In this document: positions 18,582 to 26,970 of the stretch, piece after piece
Numbering within the stretch: position 1 is the first letter of the stretch
Layout: the number at the start of each line of letters is the position of its first letter
Source of the DNA: Vibrio intestinalis
GTDB taxonomy: Bacteria > Pseudomonadota > Gammaproteobacteria > Enterobacterales > Vibrionaceae
Reading direction: 5' to 3'
DNA length: 64,000 nt
NCBI RefSeq assembly: GCF_025195085.2
Contig: NZ_JANAVY020000002.1
Location: forward strand, 1-64,000
Position numbers and translations under genes: made by a program
The notes under the pieces: generated by a model
Told to the model about the DNA's origin: nothing
The model's database searches: none
The model's input: only the letters and a program-made list of their open reading frames with translations

Positions 18582-19139
18582 TTATTGATGCTCTTCGCTT
18601 AATAGGTCATCTTTAGCAGCCATTAGGTATTGAGCCATTGACCAGTAAGTCAGCACAGTAGCGATGTATAGAGCGCCGTAACCTAACCAGATCATCCAAT
18701 CGTCATAACGCCAGATTAATACCCACAATGCAAACATCTGAGCCAGAGTTTTGAATTTACCAACCCAAGAAACTGCCACGCTCGCGCGTTTACCAATTTC
18801 AGCCATCCACTCACGTAGTGCAGAGATGATGATCTCTCGTCCAATCATGGTCACCGCAGGAATGGTAATCCAAATCGAATGGTAATGCTCAGTAATCAAA
18901 ATCAGAGCCGTTGCCACTAGTACTTTATCCGCCACTGGATCGATAAACGCACCAAAGCGTGAGGTTTGGCCTAGCTTGCGTGCTAGCATGCCATCTAACC
19001 AATCGGTAAAGCCTGCTACCCAAAACACCATTGCCGCTGCAAACGGAGCCCAGCTGTAAGGGAGATAAAAAACCACAACAAAAACTGGGATTAAGAACAG
19101 TCGGAGTAGTGAAAGAATGTTTGGGATATTGAAACGCAT
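18582..19139 (-). CDS. pgsA: Phosphatidylglycerophosphate synthase
   Basis: 185 residues, an integral membrane CDP-alcohol phosphatidyltransferase that makes phosphatidylglycerophosphate from CDP-diacylglycerol and glycerol-3-phosphate. The signature DG-x2-AR-x8-G-x3-D-x3-D is exact in [20 protein letters not shown] plus VAD (about 46-68). Several hydrophobic helices and the N terminus [14 protein letters not shown] are typical of PgsA. It is the last gene of gacA-uvrC-pgsA, a conserved gammaproteobacterial order, 75 bp after uvrC. Confidence 0.96.
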   Translation of the reverse strand: MRFNIPNILSLLRLFLIPVFVVVFYLPYSWAPFAAAMVFWVAGFTDWLDGMLARKLGQTSRFGAFIDPVADKVLVATALILITEHYHSIWITIPAVTMIGREIIISALREWMAEIGKRASVAVSWVGKFKTLAQMFALWVLIWRYDDWMIWLGYGALYIATVLTYWSMAQYLMAAKDDLLSEEHQ

Positions 19140-19214
19140 AGTTATTTGGCTCTTATTGTTTGCGTATGCACTGTTTGCTGCCTAAAAACAGGCCCTTATG
19201 GTGCGGGATTTTTG

Positions 19215-21047
19215 CTATTGTTTCAATGCTTGATAAATGTTTTCTGCCAAAGATCGAGAGATACCAGGTACTTTGGCGATTTCTTCAACAGTCGCGCGTT
19301 TTAGCTCTTGCAATCCGCCCATATATTTCAACAGTGCTTGTCTGCGTTTCGGCCCAATACCTTCAATACCTTCTAATGCACTGGTTCTACGCGTTTTTCC
19401 ACGTTTAGCACGGTGACCAGCAATAGCGTGGTTATGGCTTTCATCGCGAATATGTTGCATCAGATGCAGTGCTGGTGCATCACTCGGTAAGTTAAATTCG
19501 TCACCATCTGTGGTAATCAAAGTTTCCAAACCTGGTTTGCGGGTCACCCCTTTGGCAATACCAATCAAACGTGGACGTTTTGGCCAATCACCCCAATATT
19601 GGGTAATGATCTCATGTGCGCGGTTCAGTTGCCCTTTACCACCATCGATAAACACAATATCGGGAATCTTATCCACATCCAGTTGCTTAGAATAGCGGCG
19701 CTCTAACGCTTGCCCCATCGCAGCATAATCATCACCACCCGTAATGCCAGTGATATTGTAACGTCGGTACTCTTGCCTTACTGGCCCTTCCTGATTAAAT
19801 ACCACACACGATGCGATAGTGCTTTCACCCATAGTGTGGGAAATATCAAAACACTCCATTCGATTAATCGAATCCATCGCCAACAACTCCGTCAACTCTT
19901 TAAAGCGCTGGGAGATGGTCATCTTATGATTAATCTTGGTGGTAATCGCAGTTAACGCGTTAGTATTTGAGAGCTTTAAGTAGCGCCCTCTTGTACCAGT
20001 CGGGTTAACGTGGAAGTGCACCTTACGCCCAGCAATAGAACCAAGCGCTTCTTGCAAAGAGCCGGTGTCATCAAGCAAACCCGAATTTAAGATAATACGG
20101 GTCGGCACTGTTCGCGCTTCATTGTGGCTAAGGTAATATTGACTCAGAAAGCTATAGAACACTTCTTCTGACGTGGTGTTATTAGGAATCTTGGGGAAGT
20201 GGCTACGACTGCCCAACACCTTACCTTGGCGAATCATCAAGATATGGATACATGCGATGCCATTCTCTTGAGCAAAGCCCAGCACATCCATGTCATCCAT
20301 ACTGTCTTCAGACACAAACTGCTGCTCTTGAACTCGGCGAATAGCTTGGATCTGATCGCGAAACTTGGCTGCATCTTCAAACTTCAATTGCTGACTGGCC
20401 TGCTCCATCTTTTGTACCAGCGTCTCTAACACTTGCTTATCTTTGCCTTGCAAAAACAAGCGCACGTAATCGACCAGTTCCTGATATTCCTCATCCGAGA
20501 TAATGCTACTGACACAAGGGCCTGCGCAGCGGCCAATCTGATACATCAGGCAAGGACGAGTGCGATTGCTATAAACGGTGTCTTCACATTGGCGAACGGG
20601 GAAAATCTTTTGGATCAGATGAAGCGTTTCTCGTACCGCACCTGAATCAGGATACGGGCCAAAATACTCACCTTTACGACGCTTAGCACCACGATGCATC
20701 GACAATCGCGGGTGTTTATGGCCGCTGACAAAGATATAGGGGTATGATTTATCATCACGCAATAGAACGTTGTACTTCGGTAAGTACTGCTTGATGTAAT
20801 TGTGTTCGAGAATCAGCGCCTCTGTCTCGGTATGGGTCACCGTGACATCAATCTTATCGATGTTGCTGACGAGCGCTCGGGTCTTTTCACTGTCAACTTT
20901 GCTACGAAAGTAACTGGAAAGGCGCTTTTTAAGATCTTTTGCTTTACCGACGTAAATAACCACCGACTCGGCGTTATACATTCGATATACGCCGGGTTGG
21001 TTGGTTACCGTCTTTAAAAAAGAAGCTGAGTCAAAGGACAAACCCAC
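19215..21047 (-). CDS. uvrC: Excinuclease ABC subunit C
   Basis: 610 residues, the nuclease that makes the 3' and 5' incisions in UvrABC nucleotide excision repair. In order: GIY-YIG domain (about 14-95, [20 protein letters not shown]), UvrB-interacting UVR motif near 205-240 ([15 protein letters not shown]), RNase H-like 5' nuclease domain (about 380-540, with [10 protein letters not shown] and IDGGKGQL), and a C-terminal tandem helix-hairpin-helix ([20 protein letters not shown]). It starts with GTG, whose G is the last base of the gacA TAG stop, so translation is coupled to gacA. Confidence 0.97.
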   Translation of the reverse strand: MGLSFDSASFLKTVTNQPGVYRMYNAESVVIYVGKAKDLKKRLSSYFRSKVDSEKTRALVSNIDKIDVTVTHTETEALILEHNYIKQYLPKYNVLLRDDKSYPYIFVSGHKHPRLSMHRGAKRRKGEYFGPYPDSGAVRETLHLIQKIFPVRQCEDTVYSNRTRPCLMYQIGRCAGPCVSSIISDEEYQELVDYVRLFLQGKDKQVLETLVQKMEQASQQLKFEDAAKFRDQIQAIRRVQEQQFVSEDSMDDMDVLGFAQENGIACIHILMIRQGKVLGSRSHFPKIPNNTTSEEVFYSFLSQYYLSHNEARTVPTRIILNSGLLDDTGSLQEALGSIAGRKVHFHVNPTGTRGRYLKLSNTNALTAITTKINHKMTISQRFKELTELLAMDSINRMECFDISHTMGESTIASCVVFNQEGPVRQEYRRYNITGITGGDDYAAMGQALERRYSKQLDVDKIPDIVFIDGGKGQLNRAHEIITQYWGDWPKRPRLIGIAKGVTRKPGLETLITTDGDEFNLPSDAPALHLMQHIRDESHNHAIAGHRAKRGKTRRTSALEGIEGIGPKRRQALLKYMGGLQELKRATVEEIAKVPGISRSLAENIYQALKQ

Positions 21048-21691
21048 TATAACGTCTCGGTATCTAGCATTCCATGTCGGATAGCAAGGTGAGTCAGTTC
21101 TACATCACCGTTGATATCGAGCTTAGCAAACAGTCGATAACGATAGCTATTCACTGTTTTCGGGCTCAGGCTTAGCTGTTCTGAAATATCAGTAACCTTT
21201 TGGCCTTTGGTTATCATCATCATGATCTGCAACTCTCGCTCTGACAGATCGGCAAATGGATTTTCCGATGCTGGAGAGAATTGGCTAAGCGCCATCTGTT
21301 GAGCAATTTCAGGTGAAATATAGCGTTGACCACTATTCACCACACGAATTGCATTGACCATTTCGTCAGGGCCAGCGCCTTTGGTCAAATAACCAGCAGC
21401 TCCAGCTTGCATCACTTTAGTTGGAAACGGATTTTCCGTATGAACAGTTAAAACGATGATTTTTACATCCGGATTGAAACGCAGGATTTTTTTGGTCGCT
21501 TCTAAGCCACCGATACCCGGCATATTCATATCCATCAAAATGACGTCAACATGATTGTTACGACACCATTTTACTGCGTCTTCACCGCTTTCAGCTTCCC
21601 CTGCCACGTTCATTCCACGGACGTCTTCAATAATACGTCGTATCCCTGTGCGAACCAGCTCGTGATCATCTACAAGGAAAACACTTATCAA
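21047..21691 (-). CDS. varA: GacA/VarA/UvrY response regulator
   Basis: 214 residues, a NarL/FixJ-type regulator: receiver domain (about 1-120, [13 protein letters not shown], phosphoacceptor aspartate in [12 protein letters not shown]) and a LuxR-type helix-turn-helix (about 145-205, [12 protein letters not shown]...[12 protein letters not shown]). It is the partner of the BarA/VarS kinase and activates the CsrB-type small RNAs that titrate CsrA, which in vibrios also feeds quorum sensing. Translation begins at TTG with GGAG eight bases upstream. It overlaps uvrC by one base. The cognate kinase is not in this window, as is usual. Confidence 0.95.
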   Translation of the reverse strand: MISVFLVDDHELVRTGIRRIIEDVRGMNVAGEAESGEDAVKWCRNNHVDVILMDMNMPGIGGLEATKKILRFNPDVKIIVLTVHTENPFPTKVMQAGAAGYLTKGAGPDEMVNAIRVVNSGQRYISPEIAQQMALSQFSPASENPFADLSERELQIMMMITKGQKVTDISEQLSLSPKTVNSYRYRLFAKLDINGDVELTHLAIRHGMLDTETL

Positions 21692-21986
21692 ACTTGTATC
21701 TCCACACTTATTAATTGGCTTGGCTCTGCACCCACCTAGATAGTTAGGCGGATAGCAACTTGGTTGCCTAGTTTAACCTAAAAATGAAAATTTCATTAGT
21801 CCGAATATGTGCCGAAACGCAAAGTTTAGCAAGAACTAATTTTCACTTCTGACGCGTTAATTGCAAATATGCGACTAATCAATACGTTAGACGATATCAT
21901 TGGTTTTCATTCATTTTGTGATTATTCAACTCGTTTAATTTCAACTGATGGATTGAAACTGAAACACTTTTCATTTATTTTTGCGC

Positions 21987-22015
21987 TTGGTGTTTTTTTG
22001 AATGCCGAATTATAA
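21987..22015 (+). promoter_or_regulatory. Probable promoter of the DUF3015 gene
   Basis: TTGGTG (21987-21992) and TTATAA (22010-22015) are 17 bp apart. Transcription would start near 22022. Confidence 0.55.
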
Positions 22016-22017
22016 AT

Positions 22018-22037
22018 ACCAGCGGGTTTACGCTGGT
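22018..22037 (+). other. 5'-end stem-loop in the DUF3015 mRNA leader
   Basis: ACCAGCG, loop GGTTTA, CGCTGGT form a perfect 7-bp stem followed by TTTAATAT, 24 bases before the start codon. Given the promoter just upstream, this hairpin would lie at or near the mRNA 5' end. It may stabilise the message. Alternatively it is a weak terminator for an upstream transcript. Confidence 0.45.
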
Positions 22038-22061
22038 TTTAATATAAATTAAGGATATGTT

Positions 22062-22547
22062 ATGAAAAAGCTTCTAGCGGTGGCTGCTCTAGCTGCAACT
22101 CTTCCAATGTCAAACATTGCTCTAGCTGACCAAGACATCGGTTGTGGTCTAGGTACTATGGTTTTTGATGGTAAATCAGGCAAAGTATTTAAAGTACTAG
22201 GCGCTACTACTAACGGTACTTCTGGTAACCAAACTTTCGGTATCACTTTTGGTACTCTTGGCTGTGACGGTAACGGTACTATCACTTCTTCTGAAAAACT
22301 TGCAATGTTCATCGACGGCAACATCGATAACCTAGCTCGCGACATCGCAAAAGGCGAAGGCGAAACTCTTGCGACTCTATCTGAAGTTTGGGGCGTACAA
22401 GAAGCAGACAAAGCAGCATTCAACGCACTAGCTCAAGAAAACTTCGCTGAAGTATTCAAGTCTGAGAATGTAACTTCTGAAGAAGTTTTCGCAAACCTAA
22501 ACAACCTAGTTGCAGCTGACGCTACTCTAGCTGGTTACGCGATCTAA
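22062..22547 (+). CDS. DUF3015 family periplasmic protein
   Basis: 161 residues with a textbook signal peptide (MKKLLAVAALAATLPMSNIALA-DQ). The mature protein begins with DIGCGLGTMVF, the cysteine-containing start of the DUF3015 family, and has a second cysteine at LGCDGNG. Function is unknown; family members are annotated as small envelope proteins. AAGGA precedes the ATG. Codons look strongly biased (GGT, AAC, CTA/CTT, GAC), suggesting high expression. It is followed by its own terminator and then a DUF4105 gene, which likely works in the same process. Confidence 0.85.
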   Translation: MKKLLAVAALAATLPMSNIALADQDIGCGLGTMVFDGKSGKVFKVLGATTNGTSGNQTFGITFGTLGCDGNGTITSSEKLAMFIDGNIDNLARDIAKGEGETLATLSEVWGVQEADKAAFNALAQENFAEVFKSENVTSEEVFANLNNLVAADATLAGYAI

Positions 22548-22569
22548 TTGAATTTCTGTTCAATTAAGA

Positions 22570-22596
22570 AAGTGCCCTTTTTAGGGCACTTTTTTC
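22570..22596 (+). terminator. Terminator after the DUF3015 gene
   Basis: AAGTGCCC, loop TTTTTA, GGGCACTT followed by TTTTT. It lies between the DUF3015 and DUF4105 genes, so the second is transcribed by read-through or from its own promoter. Confidence 0.85.
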
Positions 22597-22672
22597 ATTC
22601 TGCTCTAGCGTCAATAGGCAACGGCTTTTAGTTAAAGCCCTTGCCTATTCACACTGATACTCACGGAATTGA

Positions 22673-24523
22673 ATGAACTATTCTGCTCTCTCTAAAGCCC
22701 TGCTTCTTGGTTGTGGCTGGACGCTATCTTCACTAGCTCAAGCGACTTCGCTTGATGTGGAACAGCTTTCCCAAAACAACTATTGGCTAAAGCTTGGTCA
22801 CTATCTTCCGGCGACTCTTTCTAGTTATAAAAGTACCGTTGATAGCGAAGCCTTCTTCCTTGCTGAAAAAGGCAAAACATCTCCTCAAGCAGAACTTCAA
22901 GCCACCATCGATACGTTATATCAAGCCGATGAACAACTGGCTCAAACGGCGCGGTGCGAGTTCCCCGCTCGTTACACTTGGCTAGAATCCAAACAAGACC
23001 GAGTTGCCCAGTTGAACTGTGAAGAGCTCGATACATGGCGTGAAGTACTTGACCCAGAGGGAATGACACTGGTTTTTCCAACCGCATTCATGAACAACCC
23101 TTCGTCGATGTTTGGCCATTCGCTACTTAGAATCGATGCTAAAGATCAAACTCGCCACAAAGAGTTAGTGGCGTTTGCGATTAACTTTGCTGCTGAGCCA
23201 GAAACCCAAGACAACGCTGCACTCTATGCCATCAAAGGTTTGGTTGGCAGTTATCCCGGTCGTTTCACCGTTATGCCCTACTACCGTAAAGTACGCGAGT
23301 ATAACGATATTGAATCAAGAGACATTTGGGAGTACAAACTCAAACTTAACGAGCAAGAAGTTGAGCGCGTACTACTTCATCTATGGGAAATGCAAAAAGC
23401 CGAATTCGACTACTATTTCTTGGATGAAAACTGTTCGTACCAATTGTTAGGGCTACTTGAACTCGCCCGCGAAGATATCCAGTTGGTAGACCAATTCCCG
23501 ATGCATGCTATTCCGTCAGATACCGTTGAAGCGCTAAGCAAGGCCGGTCTTATCGAGCCACCGAAATATCGCGAGTCATTCGGTACGCGCTTGTTACACC
23601 AAGCGAATGAGATTGACCAAAACCTATTTGATGCAGCAGTGGCAGCAAAACAAGGCGAGTTCCCATCACCAGAGCAATACAGTGAGGAGCAGCGCGCTGC
23701 TATTTTGGAATTTGCCTACGAGTGGCTTAACTTTGAGCTTTATGACCTAGGATTAGAGCGCGACCCCACAGCCAAAAGGCTGACCGAACTGCTCTACCAA
23801 CGCAGTAGAATTAAAGTCGACTCACCTTTTTCACCAGTGCCTCAGCCTGAAGTTTCTCCAGAGCAAGGCCATGCCTCAGCGCGTGCCGGTTTGAGTTATC
23901 AATACAGCGATAACTACCAAGACAAAGCAACATTAGAATGGCGAATTGCCTACCATGATCTGCTCGACTCGCAGCAAGGCTTTATTCCAGGAGCGAAGAT
24001 TAGTTTCCTTGATACTCAAATCAGCGTGGATGAAGAAGGGACGAGTCGTTTTGACCGCCTCTACCTCATTGATGCAATGGCACTAGCACCGAGTAATCGC
24101 GTCTTTGATAGCCTTGCATGGAATGCTCGCGTGGGTTACGACCGTATGCCAAACGAAGGTAAACTCGCAAGCCGCTGGTTTGGACAAGGTGGCTATGGCA
24201 AAGCGTGGGGTGACGCGCAGTCCCTCCATTTTTATGGCTTACTCTCGGCAGAAGTGAGCAGTGGTGACCTCACGGATTACCAAGCGACATTTGGCGCAGG
24301 TGTTGAAGCCGGTGTGGTGATGCAAGTTGGCGATAACCATCGCTTAGGGCTAGAAGGCCAATACCTTGCCTTAGCGGACTCTGACGCCGACCAAAACGCG
24401 AAAGCCACTGCCAGTTGGCATTGGAGTTTGAGCCGCAATGTCGCGCTTAGAAGCCAAGTTAGCTATCTACATTGGGGGGAAGAAGAAGTGTCCGCCAAAT
24501 TCACTGGCTATATTTACTTTTAA
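22673..24523 (+). CDS. DUF4105 (Lnb N-terminal periplasmic domain) protein with C-terminal beta-rich region
   Basis: 616 residues with a signal peptide (cleavage near SLAQA-TS). The DUF4105/Lnb-type segment spans about 120-300: FPTAFMNNPSSMFGHSLLRI, AFAINFAAE and FLDENCSYQLLGLLEL hold the conserved histidine and cysteine. The Bacteroidota relative Lnb is a lipoprotein N-acylating enzyme; whether this protein has such activity is unknown. From about 400 the sequence alternates like beta strands and ends in FTGYIYF, suggesting an outer-membrane barrel. It follows the DUF3015 gene and precedes polB. Confidence 0.82.
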   Translation: MNYSALSKALLLGCGWTLSSLAQATSLDVEQLSQNNYWLKLGHYLPATLSSYKSTVDSEAFFLAEKGKTSPQAELQATIDTLYQADEQLAQTARCEFPARYTWLESKQDRVAQLNCEELDTWREVLDPEGMTLVFPTAFMNNPSSMFGHSLLRIDAKDQTRHKELVAFAINFAAEPETQDNAALYAIKGLVGSYPGRFTVMPYYRKVREYNDIESRDIWEYKLKLNEQEVERVLLHLWEMQKAEFDYYFLDENCSYQLLGLLELAREDIQLVDQFPMHAIPSDTVEALSKAGLIEPPKYRESFGTRLLHQANEIDQNLFDAAVAAKQGEFPSPEQYSEEQRAAILEFAYEWLNFELYDLGLERDPTAKRLTELLYQRSRIKVDSPFSPVPQPEVSPEQGHASARAGLSYQYSDNYQDKATLEWRIAYHDLLDSQQGFIPGAKISFLDTQISVDEEGTSRFDRLYLIDAMALAPSNRVFDSLAWNARVGYDRMPNEGKLASRWFGQGGYGKAWGDAQSLHFYGLLSAEVSSGDLTDYQATFGAGVEAGVVMQVGDNHRLGLEGQYLALADSDADQNAKATASWHWSLSRNVALRSQVSYLHWGEEEVSAKFTGYIYF

Positions 24524-24540
24524 CCCCTTGCTAGAATAAT

Positions 24541-24575
24541 AGAGCGGATGTGATATCCGCTCTTTTTCTTTTTGG
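24541..24575 (+). terminator. Terminator after the DUF4105 gene
   Basis: AGAGCGGAT, loop GTGAT, ATCCGCTCT followed by TTTTTCTTTTT, 18 bp past the stop codon. Confidence 0.85.
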
Positions 24576-24606
24576 CTTCGCCTCTTATTTCTTCAAGGAC
24601 TTTTCG

Positions 24607-26970
24607 TTGACCATTCAGCAAGGCTTTTTACTCACTCGCCAAGCCCGCGATGTTTCTGGCAAAACCCAAATTGAACTTTGGCTTACCACTGACAATGGGC
24701 CAACTCAGTTACTGATCAACGAAGAGAAGCCCGTATTTTTCATTGCCCAAGAACAACAGCAAAACGCTGAGAACATTGCCAAACAGCATTCAATAGCGAC
24801 AGAATTTAAAACCTTACCGCTGCGCCACTTTGATCAAACGCCGCTCACCGCTTGTTACACCAACACAATCCGCCAATCTCAGCAGCTGGCAGAGCGATTG
24901 TTACAACACGATATTGTCAGCTACGAAAACGATATTCGCCTTGCTGATCGCTATTTAATGGAGCGTTTTATTCAGGGTGGCGTTGAGTTTACCGGCCAAC
25001 ACCAAACAATGCCCCGCTATCAACGCGTTCATCAAAGTCAGTGCCGAAAGTCCGACTACACACCAACACTTAATGTGGTATCACTTGATATTGAATGTTC
25101 TGAAAAAGGCATTCTCTACTCCATTGGCCTTGATAGCCCAATGGATAGCCGCGTCATTTTGGTTGGCGAAGAGCAACCTTGTGAGACTAAAGTTGAGTGG
25201 GTAGCCAACGAGGCACAACTATTACGAGCAATGATGGCTTGGTTTGAGCAATATGACCCAGATGTCATCATTGGCTGGAACGTCATCGACTTCGACTTTC
25301 GTTTACTGCACAAGCGCGCTGAGTTTCATCAGATAAAACTCATTCTTGGTAGAGGCCAACAAGCGAGCTTTTTTAGAACCTCAAACACCACCCAGCAAGC
25401 CTTTATCTCCATTCCTGGCCGAGTGGTAATGGATGGTATTGATACACTGAAAACCGCGACTTATCACTTTCGTAGTTGGTCACTCGAGGCGGTTTCTCAA
25501 GAATTACTCGGCGAAGGAAAACAGATTCACAATGTGCATGACCGAATGGATGAAATTAATCATATGTTCCGTCACGACAAACCTTCGTTGGCAAAGTACA
25601 ACCTGCAAGATTGCGTATTGGTAAACAAAATCTTCGCCCACACGCACCTGATTGAGTTTGCCATTGAGCGCTCTAAGTTGACTGGTGTCGAGCTTGATCG
25701 CATTGGAGGCTCTGTCGCTGCATTTACCAACTTATATTTACCTCGCTTGCATCGCGCTGGTTATATTGCGCCTAACTTGCATCCAGAAAACTGGCTTGCT
25801 AGTCCAGGCGGCTATGTGATGGATTCTATTCCAAACCTTTATGATTCAGTGTTAGTGCTCGATTTCAAAAGCCTTTACCCCTCTATCATTCGCTCATTTC
25901 TTATCGACCCAATGGGGTTAATTGAAGGACTAAAACTCGAACTTGGTCAAGGCGAAAACCAAGCAGTGGCGGGCTTTCGCGGCGGGCAATTTCATCGAAG
26001 CAAACACTTCTTACCTGAGATGATTGAAAAACTATGGGCAGCGCGTGATGTCGCGAAAAAGAACAATGAAAAGGCCTTTTCTCAGGCGATAAAGATCATC
26101 ATGAACTCTTTTTACGGCGTACTGGGTTCATCAGGCTGCCGATTTTTTGATACCCGTTTAGCCTCAAGTATCACTATGCGCGGGCATGAGATCATGAAAC
26201 AAACTAAGCGGCTGATTGAGCAAAAAGGCTATCAGGTTATCTATGGCGATACGGACTCCACTTTTGTATCGCTAAATGGAAGCTATGACCAAGCGCAAGC
26301 TGATGAGATCGGTCATGCTTTGGTTAAAGATATCAACCAATGGTGGACGGCCCACCTGCGCGAAGAATATAACCTCACCTCCATTCTCGAACTAGAATAC
26401 GAAACCCATTACAAAAAATTCTTGATGCCAACCATTCGCGGGCAAGAAACAGGCTCGAAGAAACGCTATGCGGGCTTAATTGGTGATGGAGAATCAGAGA
26501 GGCTGATCTTCAAAGGATTAGAAAGCGCACGCACAGATTGGACGCCGCTAGCGCAAGCTTTCCAACAAAAATTGTATCGCATGGTATTTCATGGCGAAAA
26601 TCCTAGCCAATACGTGCGTGACTTTGTCGAAAGCACCCTTGCGGGCAAATTTGATGACCAATTGGTGTATCAAAAACGCCTAAGACGCAAATTGCACGAC
26701 TACCAAAAAAACGTGCCGCCACAGGTTCGCGCGGCACGTTTGGCGGATGAGATTAATAGCCAGCTAGGTAGACCTTTGCAGTATCAAAACAAAGGTCGAA
26801 TTGAATACCTGATCACCATAAATGGGCCGGAGCCTAAAGAGTACCTAAAGAGTACCATCGACTATCAACACTACATTGATAAACAACTAAAACCGGTTGC
26901 TGAGGCGATCCTTCCTTTTGTCGGGATCGACTTCAAAACACTCAGCGAACCCCAGTTAGGTTTGTTCTAA
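24607..26970 (+). CDS. polB: DNA polymerase II
   Basis: 787 residues, near the 783 of E. coli Pol II, a family B repair/translesion polymerase. The 3'-5' exonuclease domain has VVSLDIECS and IIGWNVIDFD (ExoI, ExoII). The polymerase domain has motif A DFKSLYPSIIRSF, motif B IKIIMNSFYGVLGS and motif C YGDTDSTF. The start is TTG 24607, with AAGGA seven bases upstream. A longer reading from GTG 24550 would begin inside the preceding terminator and adds a non-homologous hydrophobic leader, so I reject it. Its 3' end overlaps the converging EIIC-EAL gene by 15 bp. SOS control is known in E. coli; I saw no clear LexA box here. Confidence 0.96.
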   Translation: MTIQQGFLLTRQARDVSGKTQIELWLTTDNGPTQLLINEEKPVFFIAQEQQQNAENIAKQHSIATEFKTLPLRHFDQTPLTACYTNTIRQSQQLAERLLQHDIVSYENDIRLADRYLMERFIQGGVEFTGQHQTMPRYQRVHQSQCRKSDYTPTLNVVSLDIECSEKGILYSIGLDSPMDSRVILVGEEQPCETKVEWVANEAQLLRAMMAWFEQYDPDVIIGWNVIDFDFRLLHKRAEFHQIKLILGRGQQASFFRTSNTTQQAFISIPGRVVMDGIDTLKTATYHFRSWSLEAVSQELLGEGKQIHNVHDRMDEINHMFRHDKPSLAKYNLQDCVLVNKIFAHTHLIEFAIERSKLTGVELDRIGGSVAAFTNLYLPRLHRAGYIAPNLHPENWLASPGGYVMDSIPNLYDSVLVLDFKSLYPSIIRSFLIDPMGLIEGLKLELGQGENQAVAGFRGGQFHRSKHFLPEMIEKLWAARDVAKKNNEKAFSQAIKIIMNSFYGVLGSSGCRFFDTRLASSITMRGHEIMKQTKRLIEQKGYQVIYGDTDSTFVSLNGSYDQAQADEIGHALVKDINQWWTAHLREEYNLTSILELEYETHYKKFLMPTIRGQETGSKKRYAGLIGDGESERLIFKGLESARTDWTPLAQAFQQKLYRMVFHGENPSQYVRDFVESTLAGKFDDQLVYQKRLRRKLHDYQKNVPPQVRAARLADEINSQLGRPLQYQNKGRIEYLITINGPEPKEYLKSTIDYQHYIDKQLKPVAEAILPFVGIDFKTLSEPQLGLF

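Noticed and set aside
21692..22061. A CsrB-type small RNA next to varA
   Set aside because: Repeated AGGA/GGA hairpin loops are absent. The only hairpin has no such loop and is better explained as the DUF3015 leader.
24550..24606. Upstream extension of polB from GTG 24550
   Set aside because: It begins within a strong terminator hairpin, adds a hydrophobic leader foreign to Pol II, and lacks a ribosome site, whereas TTG 24607 has one.
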